A stretch of 64,000 bases of DNA from Acinetobacter sp. ANC 4805. Its GTDB lineage: Bacteria; Pseudomonadota; Gammaproteobacteria; Pseudomonadales; Moraxellaceae. The stretch is taken from contig NZ_JAKZGD010000003.1 of the NCBI RefSeq assembly GCF_022549495.1, forward strand, positions 62,001 through 126,000, read 5' to 3'. Under the pieces are notes generated by a model that saw nothing but the letters and a program-made list of their open reading frames with translations, was not told the origin of the DNA and searched no databases. Shown in pieces: positions 44,664 through 54,102 of the stretch. A program made the position numbers and the translations under genes. Numbering within the stretch: the first letter of the stretch is position 1; every line of letters begins with the position of its first letter.

Positions 44664-45101
44664 ATGTTGATATATTATGTTGCAAAATTGAGTGTTTAAT
44701 AGGCGACTGATTTTTTCGTTTATTTTTAAGCGTTGCTCAATCAATATTCTTACTTTATTGCCAAGTTTTTGTGGAATCGAAAGTACAGTAAAATTTAATC
44801 GAAATGATCAGTTACAGATCCAGTTAAATCAATTTGAAAAGTGTATTTTATGTTGTTGAAAGTTATAAAATATTAGATAAATCAATATTTAAAAATCAAA
44901 GTGTCAAGTGATTAAATATAAATGGTGAAATATAAGGCTAAATTATTGAACTGAGCATTTCATCTTTTTTACAGTCGCAGAAGAAATTGTGACTTGACCG
45001 AAATGCCATATACATTGCAAGATAGGGCACCTAAAAAGTTTCGATCGAAGAGTTAGAATACTCTTCATTATATTTACTTGCTTAGAACAGCCGAGGATTA
45101 C
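44664..45101. promoter_or_regulatory. Intergenic region upstream of etfB
   Basis: No gene is seen in these 438 AT-rich bases. A hairpin GAAGAGT/ACTCTTC with loop TAGAAT (45047-45066) lies 35 bp before the etfB start and would be in the leader. GAGGATTAC serves as the ribosome binding site. Confidence 0.5.
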
Positions 45102-45851
45102 ATGAAGGCTCTTGTCGCTGTAAAACGTGTGGTTGATGCCAACGTTAAAGTTCGTGTGAAGCCGGACAATACTGGGGTTGACCTTACTAACGTTAAGATG
45201 TCAATTAACCCATTCTGTGAAATCGCAGTGGAAGAAGCGGTTCGCTTAAAAGAAAAAGGAACGATTTCAGAAATCGTTGTTGTTTCAGTGGGTTCTAAAG
45301 ACGCGCAAGAACAAATTCGTTCTGCAATGGCTTTAGGCGCTGACCGTGGTATCTTAGTTGAAACTGCTGATGAAATTGGCGCTTTAGAAGTTGCTAAAAT
45401 TTTAAAAGGCGTTGTTGATGCTGAAAAACCAGAACTTATTCTTCTTGGTAAACAAGCAATTGATGATGACTCTAACCAAGTAGGTCAAATGCTTGGTGCT
45501 TTACTTGGTGCAGGTCAAGGTACTTTCGCATCTGAAGTTAAAGTTGACGGCGGTAAAGTACAAGTTACTCGTGAAGTTGATGGCGGTTTACAAACTGTTG
45601 AGCTTGCTCTTCCAGCAATCATCACAACTGACTTACGTTTGAATGAGCCACGTTATGCTGCTCTTCCAAACATCATGAAAGCGCGTAAAAAACCGCTTGA
45701 TACTAAGTCTCCTGCTGACTATGGCGTTGCAACTGGTACTAAACTTAAAACAATTAAAGTTGAAGCACCTGCTGAACGTAAAGCTGGCGTACAAGTTAAG
45801 TCGGTAGACGAACTTGTTGAAAAATTGAAAAATGAAGCGAAAGTGATCTAA
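45102..45851 (+). CDS. etfB: Electron transfer flavoprotein beta subunit
   Basis: A protein of about 249 residues from ATG 45102 ([17 protein letters not shown]), chosen because CCGAGGATTAC is directly upstream; a start at 45078 is unlikely. It has the ETF-beta signature [26 protein letters not shown] (quoted in part as [16 protein letters not shown]) and the AMP-binding region. With EtfA it carries electrons from acyl-CoA dehydrogenases to ETF-quinone oxidoreductase. Its sequence is rich in codons typical of highly expressed genes. etfA follows after 17 bp. Confidence 0.96.
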   Translation: MKALVAVKRVVDANVKVRVKPDNTGVDLTNVKMSINPFCEIAVEEAVRLKEKGTISEIVVVSVGSKDAQEQIRSAMALGADRGILVETADEIGALEVAKILKGVVDAEKPELILLGKQAIDDDSNQVGQMLGALLGAGQGTFASEVKVDGGKVQVTREVDGGLQTVELALPAIITTDLRLNEPRYAALPNIMKARKKPLDTKSPADYGVATGTKLKTIKVEAPAERKAGVQVKSVDELVEKLKNEAKVI

Positions 45852-45868
45852 TACAGAAGGATAAAATC

Positions 45869-46804
45869 ATGAGTATTTTAGTTATCGCTGATCACAACAA
45901 CCAGTCACTTAACGGTGCAACTTTAAACGTTGTTGCGGCAGCTCAAAAAATCGGTGGTGATATTACTGTATTAGTTGCTGGTTCTGGCGCTCAAGCAGTT
46001 GCTGATGCTGCTGCTAAAGTTGCTGGTGTGAGCAAAGTATTACTTGCTGACAATGCTGCTTATGCGAACCAATTGGCTGAAAACGTTGCTGGCTTAGTTG
46101 CTGACATCGCGAAAGGCGGTTACAAATACGTATTAGCTGCATCTACAACAACGGGTAAGAACATTCTTCCACGTGTTGCTGCACTTCTTGACGTAAGCAT
46201 GATTTCAGACATTATTGCTGTTGAATCTGCAAATACTTTCAAGCGTCCTATCTATGCAGGTAACGCAATCGCAACTGTTCAATCTGACGAAGCAATTATC
46301 GTTGGTACAGTTCGTGGTACAGCATTTGATGCAGTTGCTGCTGAAGGTGGTTCTGCTGCGGTTGAAGCTGTTGCTGAAGCGAAAGATGCTGGTATTTCTA
46401 CGTTTGTAAGCGAAGAAATCGTGAAGCTTGATCGTCCAGAATTAACTGCTGCACGCATCGTTGTATCTGGTGGTCGTGGTGTAGGTTCTGGTGAAAACTA
46501 TCACAAAGTACTTGACCCATTAGCTGACAAGCTTGGTGCTGCTCAAGGTGCTTCACGTGCTGCTGTAGATGCTGGCTTTGTACCAAACGACTTCCAAGTT
46601 GGTCAAACTGGTAAAATCGTTGCGCCTGATCTTTACTTGGCAATCGGTATCTCTGGTGCGATTCAGCACTTAGCGGGTATGAAAGATTCTAAAGTTATTG
46701 TTGCAATCAACAAAGACGAAGAAGCGCCAATCAACAGCGTTGCTGACTACTGGTTAGTTGGTGATTTGAACACTGTTGTACCAGAATTGGTATCTAAACT
46801 TTAA
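45869..46804 (+). CDS. etfA: Electron transfer flavoprotein alpha subunit
   Basis: The 311-residue protein has the ETF-alpha FAD domain: VVSGGRGVGSGENY (about 210), GASRAAVDAGFVPNDFQVGQTGKIV (quoted in part as GASRAAVDAGFVPND and QVGQTGKIVAP) and LYLAIGISGAIQHLAGM, the classical signature. It binds FAD in complex with EtfB. AGAAGGATAAAATC precedes the ATG. A strong terminator follows. Confidence 0.96.
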   Translation: MSILVIADHNNQSLNGATLNVVAAAQKIGGDITVLVAGSGAQAVADAAAKVAGVSKVLLADNAAYANQLAENVAGLVADIAKGGYKYVLAASTTTGKNILPRVAALLDVSMISDIIAVESANTFKRPIYAGNAIATVQSDEAIIVGTVRGTAFDAVAAEGGSAAVEAVAEAKDAGISTFVSEEIVKLDRPELTAARIVVSGGRGVGSGENYHKVLDPLADKLGAAQGASRAAVDAGFVPNDFQVGQTGKIVAPDLYLAIGISGAIQHLAGMKDSKVIVAINKDEEAPINSVADYWLVGDLNTVVPELVSKL

Positions 46805-46820
46805 TTCTCTAAATTAAGTT

Positions 46821-46848
46821 TGAAACGCTCCGAAAGGGGCGTTTTTTT
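46821..46848 (+). terminator. Terminator of etfBA
   Basis: AAACGCTCC and GGGGCGTTT pair around GAAA, followed by a run of T. Confidence 0.85.
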
Positions 46849-46886
46849 ATGTTAAAAATAAGAATAAATAAATGAGAGCATTACCG

Positions 46887-47402
46887 ATGAATTATACTTT
46901 TAAGACCTATTTTCTGATGCTGGCTCATTATAATCAGTGGGCAAACCAAAAGTTATTTTCTACACTCATCAGCTTAACAGAGGAGCAATTAAATCAAGCT
47001 TGTAAAGCTTATTTCAAATCCCTTATGCAAACGGCAAATCATGTATTGGTAGGAGATATACTTTGGTTTGAGCGTATCAATGGTGTTGTGGCGTCAACGT
47101 ATGCTTTAGATGAGGTTCTTTATAATCAACTCGCCCAATTAGAGAATGCTCGAATTGAACATGATCAAAGTTTGATTAATTTTATCCATGAACATGATGA
47201 AGTTTCATTTCATCAAGCAATTACTTATGTCCGCCGAGGTCAAGTTTATACTGAGCCGTTGATTGAAATATTGGCACACGTATTTAATCATCAAACGCAT
47301 CATCGAGGTCAAATGCACAGCATGATCTTTGAGCTAACAGCAAAGTCCTTGGAGCTAGACTTAATTTTCTTTCAAAGAGAATATGCCTATTTATATCGCT
47401 GA
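46887..47402 (+). CDS. DinB family protein
   Basis: About 171 residues from ATG 46887 (MNYTFKTYF), favoured because GAGAG lies 8 bases upstream; ATG 46872 is possible but has no ribosome binding site. It is a four-helix bundle of the DinB/YfiT type with metal-ligand histidines in ANHVLVGD (about 49) and AHVFNHQTHHRGQ (about 136-144). Some members are thiol-dependent S-transferases, others have no known role. The neighbours give no further hint. Confidence 0.85.
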   Translation: MNYTFKTYFLMLAHYNQWANQKLFSTLISLTEEQLNQACKAYFKSLMQTANHVLVGDILWFERINGVVASTYALDEVLYNQLAQLENARIEHDQSLINFIHEHDEVSFHQAITYVRRGQVYTEPLIEILAHVFNHQTHHRGQMHSMIFELTAKSLELDLIFFQREYAYLYR

Positions 47403-47584
47403 TTTAAAAAAAACTGGATTAAATATTTTGTTAAAAATGCTGTTATTTTGATTAAAAAATAACCTTTTATTCTATTCACTAAAAAATGGAAAACTAGATT
47501 TTTAACTTATTAATTCTAATAAACTTTTTATTGTAAAAAAATGCTATTTTCAGATTAGCAAACTCCCTGTTGATAAGTGCTTTA

Positions 47585-47593
47585 TGCTATAAT
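47585..47593 (+). promoter_or_regulatory. gyrA: Extended -10 element, probable gyrA promoter
   Basis: TGCTATAAT provides an extended -10 (TGnTATAAT) about 107 bp before the gyrA ATG. No good -35 hexamer is at 17 bp, which is typical of extended -10 promoters. Confidence 0.5.
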
Positions 47594-47662
47594 TTTTCGC
47601 TATATTTTTTAATTTTAGTTCAAGTTTCTGAGCTAAATTTTTGCAAGATTGAATACATAAAA

Positions 47663-47684
47663 ACAAGTAGAGCCATCTACTTGT
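47663..47684 (+). promoter_or_regulatory. Hairpin in the gyrA leader
   Basis: ACAAGTAGA (47663-47671) and TCTACTTGT (47676-47684) form a perfect 9-bp stem with loop GCCA, five bases before the ribosome binding site AAGGAG. There is no T-run after it, so it is a leader structure rather than a terminator. Confidence 0.6.
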
Positions 47685-47699
47685 AAACAAGGAGTATGC

Positions 47700-50429
47700 A
47701 TGAGCGTATCGGAAATTAGACCGATTGCCATTGAGGACGAACTCAAGCATTCATATCTAGATTACGCGATGAGCGTAATTGTATCTCGTGCATTACCAGA
47801 TGTTAGAGACGGTCTTAAACCTGTTCACCGTCGTGTGTTGTTTGCAATGCATGAATTGGGCAATGATTATAACAAAGCATACAAAAAGTCTGCTCGTGTT
47901 GTCGGGGACGTGATCGGTAAATATCACCCTCATGGTGACAGCGCAGTATATGAAACAATCGTTCGTATGGCGCAAAATTTTAGCTTGCGTTACATGTTGG
48001 TTGATGGTCAAGGTAACTTCGGTTCTGTCGATGGGGATAGCGCAGCAGCAATGCGTTATACCGAAGTTCGTATGCAAAAGTTGACCCATGAAATTTTAGC
48101 AGACTTAGAAAAAGACACCGTTGATTGGGAAGATAACTACGACGGTTCTGAGCGTATTCCTCAAGTCATGCCAACACGTATCCCAAATCTTTTGATTAAT
48201 GGTACAACGGGTATTGCGGTTGGTATGGCGACCAATATGGCGCCACATAATATGACTGAAGTGGTCAATGCTTGTTTGGCATATGCCAATAACCCAAATA
48301 TCTCTATTGAAGGTTTGATGGAGCATATTACGGGGCCAGATTTCCCGACAGGCGGTATTATTTACGGTAAATCAGGGATTGTAGACGCTTACCGCACGGG
48401 TAAAGGTCGTTTGCATATCCGTGGTAAATATCACTTCGAAGAAGATCAAAAAACAGGTCGTACCACGATTGTCTTTACTGAGATTCCTTACCAAGTTAAC
48501 AAAGCAAGAACCATTGAGCGTATTGCTGAGTTAGTCAAAGAGAAGAAATTAGAAGGTATTTCTGAGCTTCGTGATGAGTCTGATAAAGATGGTATGCGTA
48601 TCGCAATCGACTTGAAACGAGGTGAGAATGCAGAAGTTGCAGTGAATAATTTATTCTTGCATACCCAACTTCAAAACTCGTTCAGTATCAACATGGTTTG
48701 TCTAGACAATGGTCAGCCGAAGTTGATGAACCTAAAAGATATTATTGCGGCATTTATTCGTCATCGCCAAGAAGTAGTGACACGTCGTACCATGTTCGAA
48801 TTGCGTAAAGCACGTGAGCGTGGACATATCTTAGAAGGTTTAACGGTTGCTTTAGCCAATATTGATGCCATTATTGAAACCATCAAAACTTCTGCTAACC
48901 CCGCTGAAGCGCGTGAGCGTTTACAAGCAGGTGAGTGGGCTGGTGGCGGTGTGGTTGCATTACTTGAAAAAGCAGGTGCAATCTCTGTTCGTCCAGATGA
49001 AATTGAAGGCGAAGACCCAACTCGTCCATTTGGTTTGTCAGGTGAAATTTATCGCTTGTCACCAACGCAAGTGGCGGCAATTTTAGAATTACGTTTACAC
49101 CGTTTAACAGGTTTAGAACAAGATAAATTACATGCAGAATATACTGAAATCTTGGGTCAAATTGCTGAATTAACAGCAATTCTCAATGATTTTAATCTAT
49201 TGATGAATGTGATTCGTGAAGAACTTGCTTTGATCTTACAGCAATATGGTGATGGGCGTCGTACTGAAATTGTTGAATCAGGCGTTGATTTCTGCCGTGA
49301 AGATTTAATTCCAGAAGAACAAGTGGTACTGACTGTTTCTCAAACAGGTTATGCGAAAACTCAACCACTTTCTGACTATCAAGCGCAACGCCGTGGTGGT
49401 CGTGGTAAGTCTGCAACCTCGATGAAAGATGATGACATTATTCAACATTTAATTGTAGCATCAAACCATGCAACGGTTTTATGTTTTACCAATGTTGGTA
49501 AAGTCTATCGTTTAAGAGTGTTTGAAGTTCCGCAGGCTTCGCGTGGTGCGAAAGGTCGTCCAATTATTAATTTGCTTCCATTGGATGCAAATGAAACCGT
49601 GACCGCAATCTTACCGTTGACTGAATTCCCTGAAAATCACTATGTGTTCATGGCAACGGCATCAGGTACGGTTAAACGTGTTGAATTAGCACAATTTAGC
49701 AATGTTCGTTCTAATGGTTTACGTGCGATTGAGTTGAACGAAGAAGATACTTTAATCGGTGTTGCAATCACCGATGGTAATCAGCAGATCATGTTGTTCT
49801 CGAACGAAGGGAAGGCAATTCGTTTTGCTGAAACAGATGTTCGTGCGATGGGACGTACTGCAAAAGGCGTGCGTGGTATGCGTGTGAGTTTTGCAAGCAA
49901 TACGATTGAATCTGACGATGCTGACGTTGAAAATGATGACAACGATGATAATGATGATTCATCAGATTCAACTGTTGTCAGTCGAATTGTTTCACTCGTG
50001 GTTGTACCTGAAACGGGTGAAGTACTGTGTGCTTGTGCAAACGGTTATGGTAAACGTACACCTGTAGATGACTTCCCAACCAAGAAACGTGGTGGTAAGG
50101 GCGTGATTGCAATCAAAACTAGCGAACGCAATGGTGAGTTAGTTGGTGCGGTATCAATTGATGAAAGCAAAGAACTGATGTTGATCTCAGATGGCGGTAC
50201 TTTAGTTCGTACGCGTGCTGCTGAAGTTGCGACGACTGGACGTAATGCGCAAGGCGTTCGTTTAATTCGTTTAAGCGATGCAGAAATATTGGTTGGTGTT
50301 GTTTCGATTGAAGCTGTAGAAGATGACGAAGAGTTAGAAGCTATAGACGTTGTTGAAAATATTGAGCTTCAAGCAGCAACTTCTGAAGAAGTTGTCGCTG
50401 AGCCGAAAGATGATACGCCTGAAGCGTAA
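47700..50429 (+). CDS. gyrA: DNA gyrase subunit A
   Basis: The 909-residue protein has the topoisomerase IIA breakage-reunion domain ([24 protein letters not shown], quoted in part as [13 protein letters not shown]), the active Tyr region MRYTEVRM, and the C-terminal beta-pinwheel with the GyrA-box QRRGGRGKS. The quinolone-determining region is [11 protein letters not shown] with Ser81 and Glu85, so wild type. An acidic insert (about residues 738-757, 49911-49970) interrupts the pinwheel. With GyrB it supercoils DNA. The start has CAAGGAGTATGC upstream. Confidence 0.97.
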   Translation: MSVSEIRPIAIEDELKHSYLDYAMSVIVSRALPDVRDGLKPVHRRVLFAMHELGNDYNKAYKKSARVVGDVIGKYHPHGDSAVYETIVRMAQNFSLRYMLVDGQGNFGSVDGDSAAAMRYTEVRMQKLTHEILADLEKDTVDWEDNYDGSERIPQVMPTRIPNLLINGTTGIAVGMATNMAPHNMTEVVNACLAYANNPNISIEGLMEHITGPDFPTGGIIYGKSGIVDAYRTGKGRLHIRGKYHFEEDQKTGRTTIVFTEIPYQVNKARTIERIAELVKEKKLEGISELRDESDKDGMRIAIDLKRGENAEVAVNNLFLHTQLQNSFSINMVCLDNGQPKLMNLKDIIAAFIRHRQEVVTRRTMFELRKARERGHILEGLTVALANIDAIIETIKTSANPAEARERLQAGEWAGGGVVALLEKAGAISVRPDEIEGEDPTRPFGLSGEIYRLSPTQVAAILELRLHRLTGLEQDKLHAEYTEILGQIAELTAILNDFNLLMNVIREELALILQQYGDGRRTEIVESGVDFCREDLIPEEQVVLTVSQTGYAKTQPLSDYQAQRRGGRGKSATSMKDDDIIQHLIVASNHATVLCFTNVGKVYRLRVFEVPQASRGAKGRPIINLLPLDANETVTAILPLTEFPENHYVFMATASGTVKRVELAQFSNVRSNGLRAIELNEEDTLIGVAITDGNQQIMLFSNEGKAIRFAETDVRAMGRTAKGVRGMRVSFASNTIESDDADVENDDNDDNDDSSDSTVVSRIVSLVVVPETGEVLCACANGYGKRTPVDDFPTKKRGGKGVIAIKTSERNGELVGAVSIDESKELMLISDGGTLVRTRAAEVATTGRNAQGVRLIRLSDAEILVGVVSIEAVEDDEELEAIDVVENIELQAATSEEVVAEPKDDTPEA

Positions 50430-50443
50430 TTCTTTTAGATAGT

Positions 50444-50473
50444 AAAAAAGGAGGCCTATGAGCTTCCTTTTTT
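50444..50473 (+). terminator. Terminator of gyrA
   Basis: AAAAAAGGAGGC and GCTTCCTTTTTT pair with one G-T, followed by TTA. The arms closely resemble those of the terminator at 51849-51878. Confidence 0.8.
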
Positions 50474-50509
50474 ACATTGTATAGAAATTAAAATTTGAAG
50501 ATAGAATAA

Positions 50510-51808
50510 ATGAAGAAAATTGATAATATATTGATACCAGTATTTATAAGTATACTAGTATTTATTTCATTTTTACTTTTTATGTATTTCACTACATTTA
50601 AGTATATTACAAATGACACTGCAGCTTGGGGGGCTTTTGGAGATTATATTGGTGGTTTATTAAATCCAGTATTCGCATTTCTTAGTTTTTCAGCGCTAAT
50701 AGTAACTTTACTTTATCAGAATAAACAACTTTTACAGAATCAAGAAATATTAAAAGAGACAAAAAGAGCTATTCAACAAAATGAAATAGCCCTTGAGCAA
50801 AATAGAATAGATTTAAAATTAAGTAGAGAAGAATTAAAGAATAGTAATAAACTGTTGGAAATATCAGCTAAAGCACAAAATGAAATAGAAAAAACTCAAA
50901 AAATACAACAATTTGATATGTTGTTTACTACATTGTTGTCTGAATTAAATTTATTGAATACTAATTTTATTGAAAAAAATAAGCTGTCTGAATTTTATGA
51001 AATTTTTGAATCAAATTATAAATTAGAATATAAACAAGTGGGTTTAAGAAATATCTATGAGTTAAGAAGATATTTTATTATACTATATCAAGTTTTAAAA
51101 CAAATTAATGATATTAAAAATTTAACAGATGATGAAAAGAAAAAATATAGTAATATTATTCGTGCATCACTGGATAATCCTTTATTGCAGCTTTTGATGC
51201 TGAATTGTAATTGTGATGGGTTTGGTGATGATTTTCATGAATTTTATTCTCTTTTGGAAAAGTTTTCTCTTTTAGAACATATGGATTTTCATGATTTTAC
51301 TGGTAAAAATTACGAATTAAACTTTGATTTATTAATCTGTTTAAAAAATTATAAAAAACAGGCTTTTGGGAAAAGTATTTATCTCGATAACGTTCAGGAT
51401 GTTTGGTATTATTCGATCATTAATAGAAAAAGCCCAGTTAAAAGTAAGTATCAGTTTTTTATGAAACTAATATATATGCAACCATTAACTTTTTCTTCAG
51501 AATTTGATGATTTTAAAGTTATTCTGGATTTTAATTTAAGTAAAAATCGTTTTCCTGAAATAAAGATTGTAAAAAAAATATCAAATTTGAAAGAAGTTTT
51601 TAAATTTGATTTTAGGGATATTGTTTTGAGTTTTTATGAAAAGAAGATTTTTTCTATATTAGAAACAACAGAATTTAAAATTGAATTTAATCTCTACGAA
51701 AATAAATATGAGATTTATGTTGAATTTTTTGGTAAACGTTATTGGGATTCTGAATTTTATAGTAATTTTAAATTCTATGAAAAAATTAAATTAGAGCGTG
51801 TTATTTAA
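50510..51808 (+). CDS. Putative phage abortive infection protein (AbiC-like, PF16872 type)
   Basis: The 432-residue protein has two N-terminal membrane segments (about 8-27 and 48-66) around the motif WGAFGDYIGGLLNPVF, a coiled coil (about 70-125, many Glu/Lys/Asn) and a soluble domain. The part LRRYFIILYQVLKQI...YSNIIRASLDNPLLQLLML matches the YFRxLY...Y.nilRAqLS...LLL pattern I know from putative phage abortive infection proteins. The gene is strikingly AT-rich against gyrA, a sign of acquisition. It sits alone between two similar terminators. Membrane-anchored growth arrest on phage infection is the family suggestion, not shown here. Confidence 0.72.
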   Translation: MKKIDNILIPVFISILVFISFLLFMYFTTFKYITNDTAAWGAFGDYIGGLLNPVFAFLSFSALIVTLLYQNKQLLQNQEILKETKRAIQQNEIALEQNRIDLKLSREELKNSNKLLEISAKAQNEIEKTQKIQQFDMLFTTLLSELNLLNTNFIEKNKLSEFYEIFESNYKLEYKQVGLRNIYELRRYFIILYQVLKQINDIKNLTDDEKKKYSNIIRASLDNPLLQLLMLNCNCDGFGDDFHEFYSLLEKFSLLEHMDFHDFTGKNYELNFDLLICLKNYKKQAFGKSIYLDNVQDVWYYSIINRKSPVKSKYQFFMKLIYMQPLTFSSEFDDFKVILDFNLSKNRFPEIKIVKKISNLKEVFKFDFRDIVLSFYEKKIFSILETTEFKIEFNLYENKYEIYVEFFGKRYWDSEFYSNFKFYEKIKLERVI

Positions 51809-51848
51809 TAAATATTTTAGTTTTTTAACTTAAATTCCTGAAGTCAAT

Positions 51849-51878
51849 AAAAAAGGAAGCTAATCAGCTTCCTTTTTT
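51849..51878. terminator. Bidirectional terminator between the AbiC-like gene and the exporter operon
   Basis: AAAAAAGGAAGCT (51849-51861) and AGCTTCCTTTTTT (51866-51878) form a perfect 13-bp stem with loop AATC. The stop codon of the convergent permease gene (51860-51862) lies inside it. Confidence 0.85.
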
Positions 51879-52972
51879 ATTGATTTCATCATCACCAACC
51901 GATAATAAGAAAGTGCCAGTAAAATTGCAGCTACCGTCGCAAGATAAATAAGTTTAGGAACAACAATAGATGTTGCGACACCCATCTGATTCAGTTGTAC
52001 GAACATTTGTACACCATTGGTGGATGGTAGTGACCACGCTAGGTATTGCATCCATTCAGGCATAGCTTGATGTGGCCATGCTGTCCCTGTTAATAGAAAC
52101 AAAGGCACTGAGGTTACAACAATTAAATGTCCGACTCGTTCGGGCATATCCACCAATGAGCCAACAAGCATTGCTAAACCAATGATACAACTCACATAAA
52201 TTGGAACAGCAAGCAACATGCCCCAAAAGTTACCGCCATGTGGATATTCATATAACCAAAAGGTGAAACCGAATAAATAAAGGCAACCAAGGCATCCAAT
52301 GGTTAAAATTGCTGTGAAAATAGCAAAAAATTCTGATCGCTTCGCAATCCAACCTTTTTCTCGATAACTGGCAATCAACATGGCAAGCCCAAGTAAAATG
52401 GTTTGATGAATGATGAGGCTTGCTACTGCAGGAAAAATATAACTGCCATAACCCGATAGCGTATTAAATAAAGGAATTTGATGAATTGAAATCTCAGGGT
52501 GGAATGAAGAAGCATGCCCAAATTTTTCTAAATATTCTTGTAAACTCGCTTCAATTGAAGTCGCAAGACCAATTCCCACTTCTTTGGTTCGAATGAAATA
52601 GGCTGTGCTGAGATAAAGTCCGATTCCGCCTATTTCACCACGTTTCAAGCTATTGGTGAGATTGTCTGGTAATAATAGAATACCTTCAGCTTTTTGATTT
52701 TTTACTAATTTTTCAGCTTCTAGAAAATTGTCTGTGACCATCGTAATTCGAATATGTGGACTATTTGCAGCTTGACTAATAATTTTTGAAGTTACAATAC
52801 TTTGTTCTTGATCAACAATGACAATTGGAATATCCGCCGCAGATTGGGCTTTATACGCAGTAGGATAGAAAAAGCTATATAAAATAACGGCAGCAATTAA
52901 TGTGGTAAATACCGAGCTATTCGCTGCAATATTTTTAAACGTTTGGATATAGTATGAGAAAAATGATTTCAT
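51860..52972 (-). CDS. ABC-2 type transporter permease, second subunit
   Basis: The 370-residue protein has an N-terminal membrane segment, a periplasmic domain (about 45-170; IPIVIVDQEQSIVT) and a C-terminal group of five segments, the ABC2_membrane_3 (PF12698) layout of YhhJ/YbhR. The motif LPSTNGVQMFVQLNQMG near the end is typical. It overlaps the upstream permease by 4 bp. No ATPase gene is in this operon (see finding). Confidence 0.87.
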   Translation of the reverse strand: MKSFFSYYIQTFKNIAANSSVFTTLIAAVILYSFFYPTAYKAQSAADIPIVIVDQEQSIVTSKIISQAANSPHIRITMVTDNFLEAEKLVKNQKAEGILLLPDNLTNSLKRGEIGGIGLYLSTAYFIRTKEVGIGLATSIEASLQEYLEKFGHASSFHPEISIHQIPLFNTLSGYGSYIFPAVASLIIHQTILLGLAMLIASYREKGWIAKRSEFFAIFTAILTIGCLGCLYLFGFTFWLYEYPHGGNFWGMLLAVPIYVSCIIGLAMLVGSLVDMPERVGHLIVVTSVPLFLLTGTAWPHQAMPEWMQYLAWSLPSTNGVQMFVQLNQMGVATSIVVPKLIYLATVAAILLALSYYRLVMMKSIKKEAD

Positions 52973-54099
52973 CCACTTTGCTCCTGAACATTTTTCTTTA
53001 ATAGGCGAATACTTAAACCAAAATAAAGAGCAGAAAAAACAAGCAGAATGCTTAAAGGAATGAAAGATACCAACAGATCACTACCAATGACCCATTGTTC
53101 TGTTTGTAGTTTTGCATAAGGTGTATAGGGAATAATCATTGACCAAAATTGCGTAAATGCAGGTGCATTATTGAGGGGGAGGGTAATCCCTGAAAAGCTT
53201 GGTGATGATCCGCCATAAAGTGCAATAAAACCAAAGGTTTTAGGTAGATCTTTGGTGGCTAAAACCACGGTGCTACTGATGACAGCATAAGAAAAATAAA
53301 GTAAAAATTGTGCAAGCAAAATCAGGCTGAGTGAACCTGCAATAAAGTAGCCACGAATATGCGCTAACCAAAACATCCAACACCATGTCCACGCACAAAA
53401 AATGAATACATAGACCAGAATTTTGCCCAACAGGCTAGAAATAATTTGTTTTGAATTTACCCATTCAGTTAAGGTTTTTCTTTTAAATTCCTGACCGATC
53501 GCAAAGGCGACACAACAACACAGCAGTAAGTGCAAAACTGCGGGTACCATGAAGGGTTCTAGGAACAATTCATAACTCATATTGGGATTATATAGTGTAG
53601 AAATTTTGATATGAGGTGTCGGAACATCTAAGTAGGGGATTACATTTGATAAGTAACTATCTCCCATATAATCTGCCATACCATTTAAGGTGCTGATCAG
53701 CATTGCAGAGGAAATGGTGTTACCAATACTAAAAAAAGATTGATTATAGGCGATACTGATTTGGGCATCTTGTGCTTGTACTAATCGTTGTTCTGCACCT
53801 TCAGGAATTAAAACAAATCCCCATGCTTCAGTTTTATTAATGAGTTGCTCTGCTTCATCTTGGCTTGCCGTGATTGTTTTGACGTTTAAGGTATGATTGA
53901 CGCTGAGCGCATGAATCACTTTACGACTCATTTCACTTTGATCTTGGTCAATCACCACAATGGGTAAATGTTCAGCTTTACCTGATGAGAACATATTGCC
54001 AAAAAGAAGAATCACCAACAAAGGTGCAATGATCGCCATAAAAAAGTCAGCTTTATGGCGTTTTAAATAGCGTAATTCCCGAAGCATCACTGCAAACAT
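52969..54099 (-). CDS. ABC-2 type transporter permease, first subunit
   Basis: The 376-residue protein has the same layout as its neighbour: MLRELRYLKRHKADFFMAIIAPLLVILLFG (quoted in part: KADFFMAIIAPLLVILLFG), a periplasmic domain with PIVVIDQDQSEMSRKVIHAL and five C-terminal membrane segments with GGSSPSFSGITLPLNNAP. It should pair with the second permease to form a heterodimeric channel. It lies 3 bp after the HlyD gene on the minus strand. The substrate is unknown; related systems export drugs or hydrophobic toxins. Confidence 0.87.
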   Translation of the reverse strand: MFAVMLRELRYLKRHKADFFMAIIAPLLVILLFGNMFSSGKAEHLPIVVIDQDQSEMSRKVIHALSVNHTLNVKTITASQDEAEQLINKTEAWGFVLIPEGAEQRLVQAQDAQISIAYNQSFFSIGNTISSAMLISTLNGMADYMGDSYLSNVIPYLDVPTPHIKISTLYNPNMSYELFLEPFMVPAVLHLLLCCCVAFAIGQEFKRKTLTEWVNSKQIISSLLGKILVYVFIFCAWTWCWMFWLAHIRGYFIAGSLSLILLAQFLLYFSYAVISSTVVLATKDLPKTFGFIALYGGSSPSFSGITLPLNNAPAFTQFWSMIIPYTPYAKLQTEQWVIGSDLLVSFIPLSILLVFSALYFGLSIRLLKKNVQEQSG

Positions 54100-54102
54100 C
54101 GG

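Noticed and set aside
47940..47954. Quinolone resistance change in GyrA
   Set aside because: Ser81 and Glu85 are the usual susceptible residues for Acinetobacter; no substitution is present.
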